Below the pieces are notes generated by a model. That model was not told where the DNA came from, did not search any database, and worked only from the letters and a program-made list of their open reading frames with translations. Of a stretch of DNA of 33,808 nt, positions 17,282 to 30,767 are shown piece after piece. Source of the stretch: Caulobacter sp. (lineage in GTDB: Bacteria; Pseudomonadota; Alphaproteobacteria; Caulobacterales; Caulobacteraceae); NCBI GenBank assembly GCA_030680355.1, contig JAUXVF010000015.1, positions 1-33,808 on the forward strand, written 5' to 3'. The translations under genes were made by a program, and so were the position numbers. Each line of letters begins with the position of its first letter. The first letter of the stretch is position 1.

Positions 17282-18601
17282 ATGAGCGATCACCTCCGGG
17301 CGCACGACGCCGCTCTGGAACGCCTGCGGGCCCTCCATCCCCTGAAGATCGACCTGTCGCTGGATCGCATGCGCCGGCTCTGCGCGGCCCTGAACGACCC
17401 CCAGGACCGTCTGCCGCCGGTGATCCATGTCTCCGGCACCAACGGCAAGGGCTCGACCGTCGCCGTCCTGCGGGCCATCGCCGAGGCGGCCGGCCTGCGC
17501 GTCCACGTCTTCACCTCGCCGCATCTGGTCCGGTTCGCCGAGCGGATCCGGCTGGCCGGAACCCTGATCGCCGAAGACCACCTGGCCGCGGTTCTGGACC
17601 GGGTCGAACAGGCCAACGCCGGCCTGCCGATCACCTTTTTCGAGATCACCACCGCGGCGGCCCTGCAGGCCTTTTCCGAGGTCCCCGCCGACCTCTGCCT
17701 GCTTGAGGTCGGACTGGGCGGATCGCTGGACGCCACCAATGTCATCGCCCGGCCGGCGGTCAGCGTCATCGCCCCGGTCGACTATGACCACCGCGAGTTT
17801 CTCGGCGACGATCTGGCCGGTATCGCCGGCGAAAAGGCGGGGATCATCAAACCGGGCGCGCCGGTCGTGGTCGGCCGGCAGTCCGAAGCGGCTTTCGACG
17901 TCATCGCGACCCGGGCGCGGGCCCTGAACGCGCCGATGACCGCCATGGGCGTCGACTTCGACGCCTGGAGCGAACGCGGCCGGCTGGTCGTCCAGGCGGG
18001 CGAGCGGCTGCTCGACCTGCCGGCGCCGGCGCTGGGCGGGCGGCACCAGGTCGACAACGCCGGCCTCGCGGTGATGGCGGCCCTGCGGCTGGGCGAGCCC
18101 CGTATCGATGAGACGGCCATCGCCACGGGCGTCGCCTCCACGGTCTGGCCGGCCCGCTTCCAGCGCCTGACCAAGGGGCCGCTGGGCGAACGGGCGAAGG
18201 CGGCCGGGGCCGACCTGTGGCTGGACGGCGGTCACAACCCCCACGCCGCCCGGGCGCTGGCCACGACGCTCCATGACCTCGCCGCACGCGACGGCCGCCC
18301 GGTAGCCTTGATCTGCGGCCTGCTGGCCAACAAGGACGCCGCCGGCTTCTTCGACGCCTTTGTCGACCTGAAGCCCCGCGTGCTGGCCGTCGCCTTCGAC
18401 GCCGACGCCGCCAGTCCGCCGCAACGGATCGCGGCCGCCGCGGCGGCCGCGGGCCTGAGGTCTGAAATCGCTGGAAGCGCCCTGAAGGCGCTGGAGACGG
18501 TGCTGGCGGGGGACGGACCCCCGCCGCACATTGTCATCTGCGGGTCGCTCTATCTCGCCGGCGAGGTGCTGGCGATGTCAGAGGACACCTGGCCGGTCTA
18601 G
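17282..18601 (+). CDS. folC: Folylpolyglutamate synthase / dihydrofolate synthase
   Basis: A 439-residue Mur-ligase-family enzyme that adds glutamate to dihydropteroate and to folates. The P-loop is SGTNGKGST (51-59), followed by FTSPHLVRFAERIR, then VGLGGSLDATNVI, the EKAGIIKPG loop, and in the C-terminal domain DGGHNPHAARAL. The ATG lies seven bases after the accD stop. Its TAG overlaps the stop codon of the convergent trxA within one CTAG (18598-18601), so the two coding regions share three bases and leave no room for a terminator. Confidence 0.96.
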   Translation: MSDHLRAHDAALERLRALHPLKIDLSLDRMRRLCAALNDPQDRLPPVIHVSGTNGKGSTVAVLRAIAEAAGLRVHVFTSPHLVRFAERIRLAGTLIAEDHLAAVLDRVEQANAGLPITFFEITTAAALQAFSEVPADLCLLEVGLGGSLDATNVIARPAVSVIAPVDYDHREFLGDDLAGIAGEKAGIIKPGAPVVVGRQSEAAFDVIATRARALNAPMTAMGVDFDAWSERGRLVVQAGERLLDLPAPALGGRHQVDNAGLAVMAALRLGEPRIDETAIATGVASTVWPARFQRLTKGPLGERAKAAGADLWLDGGHNPHAARALATTLHDLAARDGRPVALICGLLANKDAAGFFDAFVDLKPRVLAVAFDADAASPPQRIAAAAAAAGLRSEIAGSALKALETVLAGDGPPPHIVICGSLYLAGEVLAMSEDTWPV

Positions 18602-18930
18602 GCCGCCTGGACGCCGGCTTCGCTCAGCCATTCCAGGATTTTCTGCTTGGGCATGGCGCCGACCTTCATCGAGGCCATCTGGCCGCCGCGGAACAGCATC
18701 ATGGTCGGGATGCCGCGCACGCCATAACGCGAGGGCGTGGTCGGGCTCTCTTCGATATTCACCTTGGCGATGGTGACGTGGTCGGCCAGTTCTTCGGCGA
18801 TCTGTTCCAGGGCCGGGGCGATCTGCTTGCAGGGACCGCACCATTCCGCCCAGAAGTCCACCAGGACGGGCTTGTCGGCCTGGAGCACGTCGCGCTCAAA
18901 TGTCTCGTCAGTTACGTTGACGGTGCTCAT
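18598..18930 (-). CDS. trxA: Thioredoxin
   Basis: A 110-residue thioredoxin with the active site WCGPC (C31 and C34) in VDFWAEWCGPCKQIAP and the cis-proline loop RGIPTMMLF. It reduces disulfides in cytoplasmic proteins such as ribonucleotide reductase. I take the ATG at 18930 (MSTVNVTDETF) over the reading-frame start at 18948 because it fits the family length. It lies 73 bases downstream of addA on the same strand, the last gene of the long leftward run, and converges on folC. Confidence 0.97.
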   Translation of the reverse strand: MSTVNVTDETFERDVLQADKPVLVDFWAEWCGPCKQIAPALEQIAEELADHVTIAKVNIEESPTTPSRYGVRGIPTMMLFRGGQMASMKVGAMPKQKILEWLSEAGVQAA

Positions 18931-19003
18931 CAAACTTCTCCCGTTCACGACGCTCAGCGCCCGTGTCGTTCAGCCAACCATGTAGGCGGGCGCTGGTTCC
19001 CTA

Positions 19004-22473
<3,470 letters not shown>

Positions 22474-22477
<4 letters not shown>

Positions 22478-25464
22478 TCGCCGTCCTCCCCCTCGCCGCC
22501 GGTCGACCACTCCAGCGTCCGGGCCAAATGGTCGTAGTCGCTGGCGTAGGTTTTCACGAACTGCGGGGCCGTGCGGGACAGATAGCCGCGCGCCGGATCC
22601 TGGTAGCTGGCCAGCAGCCGTATGACGCCCTCATAGGCCTGGCCCGCAGCGGCCTCGCTCTCCTCGCCGGCGGTCTTGCGCACGATCTCCTCGCCCGGCG
22701 GCTTGCGGCCGGTCACACGTAGATAGGCCAGGTCCCCGGCATAGGCCTTGAGCCCCTCGAATCCGCCGGCGGTCAGGATAGCCATGGTCAGGGTCAGCTG
22801 CGGCGAGAAGCCGGTGTTGATCTGTTTGGCCGACGGCGCGCCGCCGGTCTTGAAGTCGAGCACATGGCCCAGGCCCTCCGGGGTGATCTCGATGCGGTCG
22901 GCCTTGGCGGTCAGGGTGAACACCCGGCCGTCGACGGTGAGCGGCAACCGGCCCGACCGTTCGACATGCACCACCCGGCCGTCGGCCCGGCGGCGGCGCT
23001 CCATATCGGTGGCCCACAGCGCCGCCTCGCGAGCCAGGGCCCGTTCCCGGGCCAGCATTGAGCGCGGCAGCCCCTGGTCAACCAGGGCTTCGAGATAGAG
23101 CCGTTCGAACAGGGCCGGGGCGTCGTCCGGCTCGCCGTCGGTCCAGGCCAGGGCGAAGTCCTCGAAGGCGCTGTGGATGGCGGTGCCCCGGGCCCGCGAC
23201 TCCACCGGCTCATCGGGCCGGTCGAGAGGGAAGAGCTTGAGAATGTCCCGCGCCCAGACCGCGTAGGGATCGCGGGTCAGGGCCTCGATGCGGGTGACGG
23301 CGAACAGCGTCGGCCGGTCGGCGACCGGCGGGGCCGGGGCCGGACGGGGCATCGGCCGGTAGCGGCCCGGCGCATCCAGCGCCCGCGCCCAGTCCAGCAC
23401 CTCCGGCCGGGTCGGCAGATCCAGGCCGGCGCCGCGGGCCAGGGTCCGCAGCCGCCACAGCCAGCGCGACTCGACCGCCGGCGAGCCCTCCCGCCTCTGG
23501 CTGTGGACCAGCACCACATCGGGCGCGCAGGCCGCCTGGGCGAAGTCGTGAGCGGTCAGGCCCAGCCGGCGTTCGGGGGCGGGAATGCCCATCTTCTCGC
23601 GCATCGGCCGTGACAGGAAGGGGTCGATCGGCGCCCCCTGCGGCCAGACGCCGTCCTCCAGCCCGGCCAGCACCAGACGGTCGGCGCGGATCAGCCGGGC
23701 CTCGAGGGCGCCCAGAATCCGCACCCGCGGATGCAGCGCCCCGGCGGCGCGGACGCTGTCGCCGCCCAGCAGCATCGCAATCAGCTCGGTGAAACCGCGG
23801 GGGCTGGCCGGCGGCAGGTGGGCGCCATGGGCGATCAGGCCGGTGAACAGGATCGCCGCCGCCTCCCCCGCCGCCCCGGCCCAGACCGTCGGCCCGGCCA
23901 GCGCCTCCAGCGCCTCGACCAGGGCGCGGGCGGCGACATCGGCGGTCGCGGGCCTCTCGGCGAACGGCGCCGCGGCCCGGTCGAGGGCGGCCAGCAGATC
24001 GTCCATCAGGGCCGCCGCCTCCGGCAGATCGGCCAGCCTCTGGCGCAGGATCTCGCGGTCGGCGGGCCGCGCGCCGCGCAGCCGGCCGTTGCCCTGTCCC
24101 TTCGGCGTCTCGAGCGCCGTGATCAGGGGCGGCAGATCGGCCCCGTCACGGCCCAGCCGGGTCAGAGGATGTTTGAGGATGGCCAGAAGCAGCACCGGCG
24201 ACAGCGGATCCTGCGTCCAGTCGGCGATCAGCCGGGCGAGCACCGCCACCGGAAAGCCGGCCAGGGGCTCGCCGGCCGAGGAGTCCGCCGCCACCCCGAA
24301 CTGCGCCAGCCGCGCGCTGACCCGGCGGGCCAGGGCCAGATCCGGGGTCACCAGGGCGGCGGTGCGGCCGGGCGTCTCCAGGGTCTCGCGCAGCAGCAGG
24401 GCGCAGACGTCGGCGGCCTCCTCCTCCTGGCGGGCGGCGATGACCGACAGGCCGGTCAGGCCTTCGCTCAGGGGATCGACCCCGGTCGCCTCGCCCTCAC
24501 GGCGCAGGGTGGTGAGCACGTCGCGCCAGTCGGCCGTGGCCTCGGCGGGGCGTAGAGCTTCATTGATCAGTCGCCGCCGCCAGCGACCGGCGGAATCGGC
24601 GTCCGGCCGCCAGGTCGTCACCGCGTCGCGGGACACGCCGGCCCCGGCCAGCAGGCGTTTCATCGCCCCCTGGGGATGCTGGTCGTCGACCCTGGCCCAG
24701 GCGTCGTCGGCCAGGCCCTCGTCGAGGCCCGGCAGGATCACGGCGCCGCGCGGACAGCCGGCGATCACCGTCAGCAGCTCGGCCGTGGCTGGCGCCGTGC
24801 CGGTGGAGCCGGCGGCGATCAGCGGATGCTCCGGCGGATGCTGCCGCCACTGGGCGGCCAGGGCCTTGAGCAGCTGCACCCGCCGCCAGGTCACATCGAC
24901 CAGCCCCATCTCGGCCAGCCGCGCCGGCCAGGCCTCGAGGGCCACGCGCAGCACGTCGGCCGAGCGCCGCCAGTGGGCCGCCATGTCCAGATCGACCAGG
25001 CCGTCGAGCCGTTCGGCGGCCCGGTCGATCTCCTCGATCTGGACACTGTCGAGAAACCGGCCGAGGGCGTCGGCAAGCTCCAGCGCCCCCGCGGCGTCGA
25101 GGTGACGCCCAAGATCCTTGCGCCCGGCCACCAGCCGCGCCAGTTCGAACCGCCGGCGCAGGGGGTCGATGGCCGGCGGAATGTCCAGGGCCAGATCGCC
25201 CGGCTCGAACGGCGGCTCGCCCTCGTCGAGGTCGCCGATGGCGCGGATCTGCGGCAGCAGCACGGCCCGTCCGCCGACGCCGGCCACGAAGGCCTCGGCC
25301 AGGGCCCGGGCGCCACGCCGGGTCGGGGTGAAGACCACCGCCCCCGCCAGGGTCTCGGGATCGGGCAGGGCCGTCAGCAGACCCGCAGCGAGATCGTCGA
25401 CGAACGGTCGGTGAGCCTGGATCGAGAACCAGCGCGGCGACGGGTGCTCGAACAGGCTGTTCAT
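22474..25464 (-). CDS. addB: Double-strand break repair protein AddB
   Basis: A 996-residue partner of AddA, of the alphaproteobacterial AddB type. The N-terminus reads VVFTPTRRGARALAEAF, with no Walker A motif, so this half is probably a dead helicase fold. The C-terminal nuclease shows LTAKADRIEI and HVLDFKTGG. The cysteine cluster that binds an iron-sulfur centre in Bacillus AddB is not visible around the nuclease; the C-terminus is instead APQFVKTYASDYDHLAR. The ATG at 25464 overlaps the murU stop by four bases, and addA overlaps downstream. Confidence 0.94.
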
Positions 25465-26183
25465 CGGGCCAGCCGTGCCTCGGCCGTGTCCCGCGCCCGC
25501 GGGTCTCCGACATGCATCCACAGGCCAGGCGGCGAAACCGCGAACAGCCGTCCCTCGCCCGCCAGCCGCTTCCAGATCGGCAACAGGCCAAAGGGTCCGT
25601 CCGGGCCGTCGGCGACCACCGACGGTTTGGCGATATGGACGCCGACATAGACCAGGGGCGCCATCTCGCCGGCGTCCTTGAAGCGCACCGCGCCGGCCGG
25701 GTCGATGAACAGGTCGCCGGTGTCATGGAAGCCGAGCGAGGTCGCCGTCGGCGCCGCCAGCAGGCAGACATCCATCCGGTCCGGGTCCCAGGCCGCCGCC
25801 ACGGCCTCCAGGGCCTGGTCGTCGTCATCGATCCAGACGGAGTCGATATTGGCCACCCAGAAGGGCTGGTCGGGCAACAGATGCAGGGCGTGTTTGACGC
25901 CGCCGCCGGTCTCCAGCGGCTCGGCCCGCTCGTCGGAAACAATGATCCGGGGCTGGGCGCCGGTCGCGTTGCGGGCCAGCAGATGCGCCTCCAGCCGGTC
26001 GGCGAAGGCGTGGACATTGACCACCGCCACCTCGACCCCGACCTGGGCCAGCCGGTCGAGCATATGGTCGATCAGGGCCCGACCACCGACCTCGACCAGG
26101 GCCTTGGGCCGGTCATCGGTCAGGGGCCGCATGCGGGTGCCCAGGCCCGCAGCCAGCACCATGGCGATCTTCGGCCCGCTCAC
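25461..26183 (-). CDS. murU: Nucleotidyltransferase, MurNAc-1-phosphate uridylyltransferase type
   Basis: A 240-residue sugar-phosphate nucleotidyltransferase. The N-terminal signature is MVLAAGLGTRMRPLTDDRPK, followed by LETGGGVKHAL and an acidic metal-binding site at NIDSVW. In Pseudomonas, MurU makes UDP-MurNAc from MurNAc-1-phosphate, bypassing de novo synthesis and the fosfomycin-sensitive step. The adjacent upstream kinase of the AmgK type supports that role; sequence alone would only give NTP-transferase. It starts at a GTG overlapping the amgK stop (GTGA), and its own stop overlaps addB. Confidence 0.85.
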   Translation of the reverse strand: MSGPKIAMVLAAGLGTRMRPLTDDRPKALVEVGGRALIDHMLDRLAQVGVEVAVVNVHAFADRLEAHLLARNATGAQPRIIVSDERAEPLETGGGVKHALHLLPDQPFWVANIDSVWIDDDDQALEAVAAAWDPDRMDVCLLAAPTATSLGFHDTGDLFIDPAGAVRFKDAGEMAPLVYVGVHIAKPSVVADGPDGPFGLLPIWKRLAGEGRLFAVSPPGLWMHVGDPRARDTAEARLAR

Positions 26184-27274
26184 GCCCGCGCCTCCGCCGG
26201 AACATGCCGGTCGAACCAGGCTTTCATTCCCGCCATGGACGGGTCGGCCAGGCAGCTGTCGAGATAGCGCCACAGGCGGGGCAGGAAGCCCTCGTATTTC
26301 GGCTTGCCGTCGCGGACCACCAGCCGGGCGAAGATGCCGATGATACGGGCGACGTTCAGCGCGCCCAGGGCATGGTAGTCGGCGAGCAGGGCGTCCCGGT
26401 CGAGCTCGGGATGGGCCGCGAAATAGCGCTCCAGCGCCGCCGCCTCCCGCTCGGGCGAGACGTCGCGGCGGGCGTCATGCAGCAGCATCGACAGGTCCCA
26501 CATCCGATTGGCCCGCACGGCGTCCTGGAAATCGATCAACCCGACCCGGGCCGCCCCCGTCCGCTGCGGCAGCCAGATCAGGTTTTCGGCGTGATAGTCG
26601 CGATGACAGAAAACATCGGCGCTGGCCTCCCCATGGGCCCGGATCGGCGCCCACAGCGCCTCCCAGTCGGCCAGGGCCGCCGCGTCGGGCGCGAAGGCCG
26701 GCCGCAGCTGCGGCAGCCACTCGGTGAACAGGTCGGCGGCGCTGACCAGGGCCAGATCGTCATAGGTCAGCAGCGGCCAGTCGCCGCCGTCGAAGGTAAG
26801 GGTCTGCGGCGGCGGAGCCGCATGCAGCACGACCAGGGCGTCGACGGCGGCGTCATAGAGCAGCGCTTCATCGGCGGCGGCGGCGGCGATATGGACGGCG
26901 TAGAGATCGTCGCCGAGGTCCTCGATCACGGCCAGGCCCTGGGCGGCGTCGAAGACCAGGATCTCCGGCGCCGACAGGCCCAGCGACGTCAGATGGCGGG
27001 CGCAGGCGACAAAGGCGTCGACCCGTCCCGCCGCCAGACGGTAGGCGGCGTTGAAACCAAGGGCCTGACGTTCGGCGCGGGTCGCGCCGGGCGGACAGGG
27101 CGCGGTCTCGGCCCGGGGCGGCTGATCCATGAAGATCAGCGTGCCGCCGTCCGGCCGGTGCAGCCGCTCATAGACCCGGGTCGAGGCGTCGCCGCTCAGG
27201 GGCTGGCGGCGCATGTCGCCAAAGCCGCCCGCCTTCAGAAATGCGGCCTTGGCGGCCTCCCGCTCAGAACTCAA
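26180..27274 (-). CDS. amgK: Aminoglycoside-phosphotransferase-fold kinase, AmgK type
   Basis: A kinase of about 364 residues. The catalytic loop is VFCHRDYHAENLIW and the metal-binding loop GLIDFQDAVRANRMWDLS. AmgK phosphorylates MurNAc and GlcNAc at the anomeric carbon, feeding MurU in peptidoglycan recycling; the amgK-murU pairing seen here is why I favour this over a generic phosphotransferase. Start choice: GGAAGGGA lies seven bases before a TTG at 27274, which I prefer; the ATG at 27298 contains that site downstream of itself and would add eight residues. Either start overlaps the 3' end of tsaE. Confidence 0.85.
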   Translation of the reverse strand: MSSEREAAKAAFLKAGGFGDMRRQPLSGDASTRVYERLHRPDGGTLIFMDQPPRAETAPCPPGATRAERQALGFNAAYRLAAGRVDAFVACARHLTSLGLSAPEILVFDAAQGLAVIEDLGDDLYAVHIAAAAADEALLYDAAVDALVVLHAAPPPQTLTFDGGDWPLLTYDDLALVSAADLFTEWLPQLRPAFAPDAAALADWEALWAPIRAHGEASADVFCHRDYHAENLIWLPQRTGAARVGLIDFQDAVRANRMWDLSMLLHDARRDVSPEREAAALERYFAAHPELDRDALLADYHALGALNVARIIGIFARLVVRDGKPKYEGFLPRLWRYLDSCLADPSMAGMKAWFDRHVPAEARA

Positions 27275-27725
27275 GCGAACGTCCCTTCCATGCCCCATGA
27301 GGGGTCAGCCGCGCCCGGCGCCGCTCGCCCTCATCCTCGATGGCAATCTCTATATCGAGTCGGTCCGGGGGAAGTCGTCCCTCGAGACGTTCGGGCCATT
27401 CGATCAGCACCGCCCCGTCGTCGAGAGCCTCATCCAGGCCGATCTCGAACACCTCGTCGGGGCTGGTCAGCCGGTAGAGGTCGAAATGGGCCAGGGGGAA
27501 GGCCGTCGCCTCATAGAACTGGACCAGGGTGAAGGTCGGGCTGGGCACGTCCTCGTCCGGCGTGGTCAGCGACCGGACCAACGCCCGGGCCAGGGTCGAC
27601 TTGCCCGCTCCCAGCGGCCCCGACAGACAGAGGGCGTCGCCGGCCCGCAGCGCCCGACCCAGGGTTTCCCCCAGCCGCGCGGTGGCGGCCTCGTCTTCGA
27701 GGGCGATCTCGGCGGGAAGCATCAT
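27264..27725 (-). CDS. tsaE: tRNA N6-threonylcarbamoyladenosine biosynthesis ATPase TsaE
   Basis: A 153-residue P-loop ATPase required with TsaB, TsaC and TsaD for the t6A modification at position 37 of ANN-decoding tRNAs. Walker A is GPLGAGKST (36-44); the next conserved parts are VPSPTFTLVQFYE, AHFDLYRL and LIEWPERL. The ATG at 27725 overlaps the stop of the acyltransferase gene by three bases; an in-frame ATG one codon later is equally possible. The reading frame continues upstream, but only as an out-of-frame shadow of the acyltransferase gene. Confidence 0.95.
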   Translation of the reverse strand: MMLPAEIALEDEAATARLGETLGRALRAGDALCLSGPLGAGKSTLARALVRSLTTPDEDVPSPTFTLVQFYEATAFPLAHFDLYRLTSPDEVFEIGLDEALDDGAVLIEWPERLEGRLPPDRLDIEIAIEDEGERRRARLTPHGAWKGRSLEF

Positions 27726-28597
27726 GCGAAGGGGCGGTCCGGTTCGGCGGGCAACACCCGCTCGACATAGGCCTTGATGGCGGCGCTGGCGACCGCCGCG
27801 TCGGGGTCCAGGGTGTCCGGCGAGATCGGCCGGCCGACCACCACCCGAAACCGGCGGCCGGACTTGTTGAGCAGTTCGTGGAACAGGGTGATGTCGCGCA
27901 GCTCGCCGGAGAAGCGGTCGAACAGATGGAACAGGGCGGCCCAGGGCCCGGCGACATGCATGGGAATGACCGGCGCTTCGTATTTCGCGGCCACCGAGAT
28001 CGCCGTCGGCATCCATTCCGGATCGGTCAGCACCCCGTCCGCCCCCCGGCGAGCCAGCTTCCCGGCCGGAAAGACGATCAGCGCCCGTTCGGCCTCCATC
28101 ACCGCCCGGGTCATGGTCAGGGTCAGGCGGGTGCGATCGCGGGTGCGCTTGGCGGCGACCCATTCCACCGGGATGATGGTCTCATCGAGGCGCGGACAGA
28201 CCCGGCGGGCGTCGGCGTTGGCGTAGAAGATCAGGTCCGGCCGCGCGGCCTTGAGGGCGTCATAGACGGCGATGCCGTCGGCGATGCCGGTGGGGTGATT
28301 GGCGACGATCATCTGCCGGCCCTGGCGCGGCAGGTTGTCCAGCCCCTCGACCGCCACCTCCAGAGACAGCAGCTCGGAAACGAAATCGAGCGAGGCCTGA
28401 CCGCTCATCGGCGCGATGGCGTCGGCCATGGCCCGGGCCTTGCGATAGTCGAGCAGGCGGTAAAGCAGCGGCCGCACGATCGGCCAGGCCGCCGAGGTCG
28501 ACAGTTTCGGGGCCCGCTCCTCGATCAGCACATCGACAATATGCCGTCCGGACGGGTCATCGGATTCTGCGGGGCGGGGGAAGGCGGCGTCGTCCAT
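27722..28597 (-). CDS. Lysophospholipid acyltransferase family protein (PlsC-like)
   Basis: A 291-residue acyltransferase of the GPAT/PlsC superfamily. The catalytic motif is ANHPTGIADG with H101 and D107, an H-x5-D spacing rather than the H-x4-D of PlsC, of the NHPxGxxDG form seen in hemolysin-like and ornithine-lipid-related acyltransferases. FPAGK (176-180) replaces the usual FPEG substrate motif. There is no clear signal peptide; membrane association is likely through LLYRLLDY and hydrophobic helices. The donor and acceptor lipids cannot be told from sequence. It follows hemW by 29 bases and overlaps tsaE. Confidence 0.85.
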   Translation of the reverse strand: MDDAAFPRPAESDDPSGRHIVDVLIEERAPKLSTSAAWPIVRPLLYRLLDYRKARAMADAIAPMSGQASLDFVSELLSLEVAVEGLDNLPRQGRQMIVANHPTGIADGIAVYDALKAARPDLIFYANADARRVCPRLDETIIPVEWVAAKRTRDRTRLTLTMTRAVMEAERALIVFPAGKLARRGADGVLTDPEWMPTAISVAAKYEAPVIPMHVAGPWAALFHLFDRFSGELRDITLFHELLNKSGRRFRVVVGRPISPDTLDPDAAVASAAIKAYVERVLPAEPDRPFA

Positions 28598-28626
28598 CAG
28601 CTGAAAGTCTAGCGGGCTCGGCCGGG

Positions 28627-29793
28627 TCAGCCAATCGGCCGATCAAGGATCAGGGCGCGGGTCACCCCGTCGAGCACGAACCGCCCGGCCGGCGTGGCGA
28701 CGAGCCGGTCAGGATTCGCCGCCAGCAGACCCTGATCGACAAGATCAGCAACGCGCGGATGCGCCGCCGTCAGGTCCAGCGCCGCCAGTTCGGAAAAGCC
28801 GACCCCCTCGCCGGTGCGCAGGCCCATCAACAGCCGTTCCTCGGCCGCCGCGACGGCGGTGAGGGTTTCGGGATCGCGGAACCCCAGACCGGTCTCGCCG
28901 ACCCAGGCGATGTAGTCGCCGATGCGCCGGGCCCCCTCGGTGGCGGTGCGGGCGCCGGCCAGAGTCAGCCGGCCATGGGCGCCGGGGCCGACGCCGACAT
29001 AGTCCTGGCCCCGCCAGTAGACGAGATTATGCCGCGAGCGATCGGCCAGGCTGCGCGCATGATTGGAGACCTCATAGGCCTCGAACCCGGCGGCCGCGAG
29101 CACGGTCTGGGTCGTTTCATAGAGGGCGGCCCCGGCCTCGTCGCCGGGAGGCCGCAGGACCCCGCGTTGCACGGCCCGGTCAAAGGCCGTGCCCGCCTCG
29201 ATGGTCAGCTGATAGGGCGAGACATGCCCGGCCCCCAGATCGATCGCCGCCGCCAGCTGGGCGCGCCAGGCCGCCGGGGTCTGTCCGGGCAGGGCGTAGA
29301 TCATGTCCACCGACAGCCGCGGAAAGGTCCGGCCCGCCATCGCCGCGGCGCGGCGGGCCTGGCCGGCGTCATGGTTGCGGCCCAGCAGCGTCAGCGCCTC
29401 GTCGTCAAAGGACTGCAGGCCCAGCGACAGCCGGTCGACGCCGGCCGCCGCGAAGGCCGAAAACCGGTCGGCCTCGGCGTCGGTGGGATTGGCTTCCAGA
29501 CTGATCTCGAGGTCAGGCGCGGCGTCCCACAGCCGGCGGGCGGCGGCGATGATGTCGGCGGCCCATTGCGGGTCCATCAGCGAGGGCGTGCCGCCGCCGA
29601 GGAAGATCGACACCAGCCGCCGGGGTCCGGTCAGGACCCGCTGGGCCGCCATATCGGCAAGGATGGCCGCGGCCAGGGCGGCCTGCTCATCCTTGCGGCC
29701 ACGGTCCCGCACGACGTTGAAGTCGCAGTAGGGGCAGATCCTGGCGCAGTAGGGCCAGTGGACGTAGAGACCCAGCGGCGGCCGGTCGGTCAA
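28627..29793 (-). CDS. hemW: Radical SAM heme chaperone HemW
   Basis: A 388-residue HemN-like protein. The radical SAM cluster cysteines are C16, C20 and C23 in [13 protein letters not shown], followed by [40 protein letters not shown] and the [20 protein letters not shown] segment with the C-terminal HemN domain. Proteins of this form are HemW, which carries heme to target proteins, rather than coproporphyrinogen dehydrogenase, which is longer and has an N-terminal extension. It starts with TTG overlapping the rdgB stop (TTGA), as part of the rdgB-hemW pair found in many proteobacteria. Confidence 0.95.
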   Translation of the reverse strand: MTDRPPLGLYVHWPYCARICPYCDFNVVRDRGRKDEQAALAAAILADMAAQRVLTGPRRLVSIFLGGGTPSLMDPQWAADIIAAARRLWDAAPDLEISLEANPTDAEADRFSAFAAAGVDRLSLGLQSFDDEALTLLGRNHDAGQARRAAAMAGRTFPRLSVDMIYALPGQTPAAWRAQLAAAIDLGAGHVSPYQLTIEAGTAFDRAVQRGVLRPPGDEAGAALYETTQTVLAAAGFEAYEVSNHARSLADRSRHNLVYWRGQDYVGVGPGAHGRLTLAGARTATEGARRIGDYIAWVGETGLGFRDPETLTAVAAAEERLLMGLRTGEGVGFSELAALDLTAAHPRVADLVDQGLLAANPDRLVATPAGRFVLDGVTRALILDRPIG

Positions 29794-30389
29794 AACAGCG
29801 CGGCTTTCAGCATCTCGAAGGCCCGGGCCCGATGGCTCATGGCGTCTTTCTGGACCGGGTCCATCTCGCCGAAAGTCTGGTCATGGCCCGTGGGCATGAA
29901 GATCGGATCATAACCGAACCCCCGATCACCCCTGGGCGGGAAGACCAGCTCGCCGTCCACCCGGCCCTCGACCACCACGGCCGGGCCATCGGGCCAGGCC
30001 ACGGCCAGGGCGCTGGTGAACCAGGCCGAGCGGTCGCTGGAGCCGGTCTCGATCAGCCGCTCCTCGACCTTGGCCATGGCCACGCCGAAGTCCTTCTCCG
30101 GTCCCGCCCAGCGGGCCGAGAAGATGCCCGGCGCGCCGTCCAGCGCCGTGACCGACAGGCCGGAGTCGTCGGCCAGGGCGATGCGGCCGCTGGCCTGGGC
30201 GGCGTGGCGGGCCTTGAGCAGGGCGTTGCCGACGAAGGTGCTCTCGGTCTCGTCCGGCTCGGGCAGGCCCAGGGCGCCGGCCGCCAGGATCACGAACCGA
30301 CCGTCGAGCAGGGCCTCGAGCTCCCGCGCCTTGCCGGGGTTGTGGGTGGCGGCGACCAGGGTGGTTCCGGGCGTGAGGATCAGCGGCAT
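29790..30389 (-). CDS. rdgB: RdgB/HAM1 family non-canonical purine NTP pyrophosphatase
   Basis: A 199-residue enzyme that hydrolyses dITP, XTP and other deaminated purine nucleotides to keep them out of DNA. Motifs: [14 protein letters not shown] at the start, [10 protein letters not shown] with the metal-binding acidic residues, [11 protein letters not shown], and [10 protein letters not shown]. The ATG at 30389 has AAGGAG just upstream; the longer reading frame from 30473 is not family-like. In many alphaproteobacteria rph (RNase PH) precedes rdgB; here the upstream side is the gene-free stretch bordering the prophage-like region. Confidence 0.96.
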   Translation of the reverse strand: MPLILTPGTTLVAATHNPGKARELEALLDGRFVILAAGALGLPEPDETESTFVGNALLKARHAAQASGRIALADDSGLSVTALDGAPGIFSARWAGPEKDFGVAMAKVEERLIETGSSDRSAWFTSALAVAWPDGPAVVVEGRVDGELVFPPRGDRGFGYDPIFMPTGHDQTFGEMDPVQKDAMSHRARAFEMLKAALF

Positions 30390-30580
30390 GGGGGCTCCTT
30401 CCAGGCTGACCTTCCTCGCCCCGAACCGGCGGCGGCGCAAGTCGGGCCAGTCATGCTGCATGTACGCAGACAAGAGAACCTAGAGTCCCGAGATACGGTG
30501 GGATTCGATGAGCCACCGTGGGACGAAACCTTATGCCACAAGGAAAAATTGGCGCGGCGTCGATCTTCGCCGGCGCGTAC

Positions 30581-30613
30581 CGCTGTCTAGAGTCGCAGGC
30601 GATTTAGACAGCG
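30581..30613. repeat. 9-base inverted repeat upstream of rdgB
   Basis: CGCTGTCTA (30581-30589) and TAGACAGCG (30605-30613) are perfect inverse copies with a 15-base spacer. It lies about 200 bases before rdgB. It may be an operator or a weak hairpin. Confidence 0.5.
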
Positions 30614-30767
30614 CCAGGACAGGACGCGCTGGAGTCGGGCGCAGCAGGGCGCGCCGCTCTCATGGCCGCGTCACCGGCCTATAACAGCCTTATGAAAAAG
30701 GGGTTTGACGCTATCAGGGCGTCAGGGCCGGGCGCTGCTCTGGCGCTGGCCGGCCGCGCGGGGCGCT

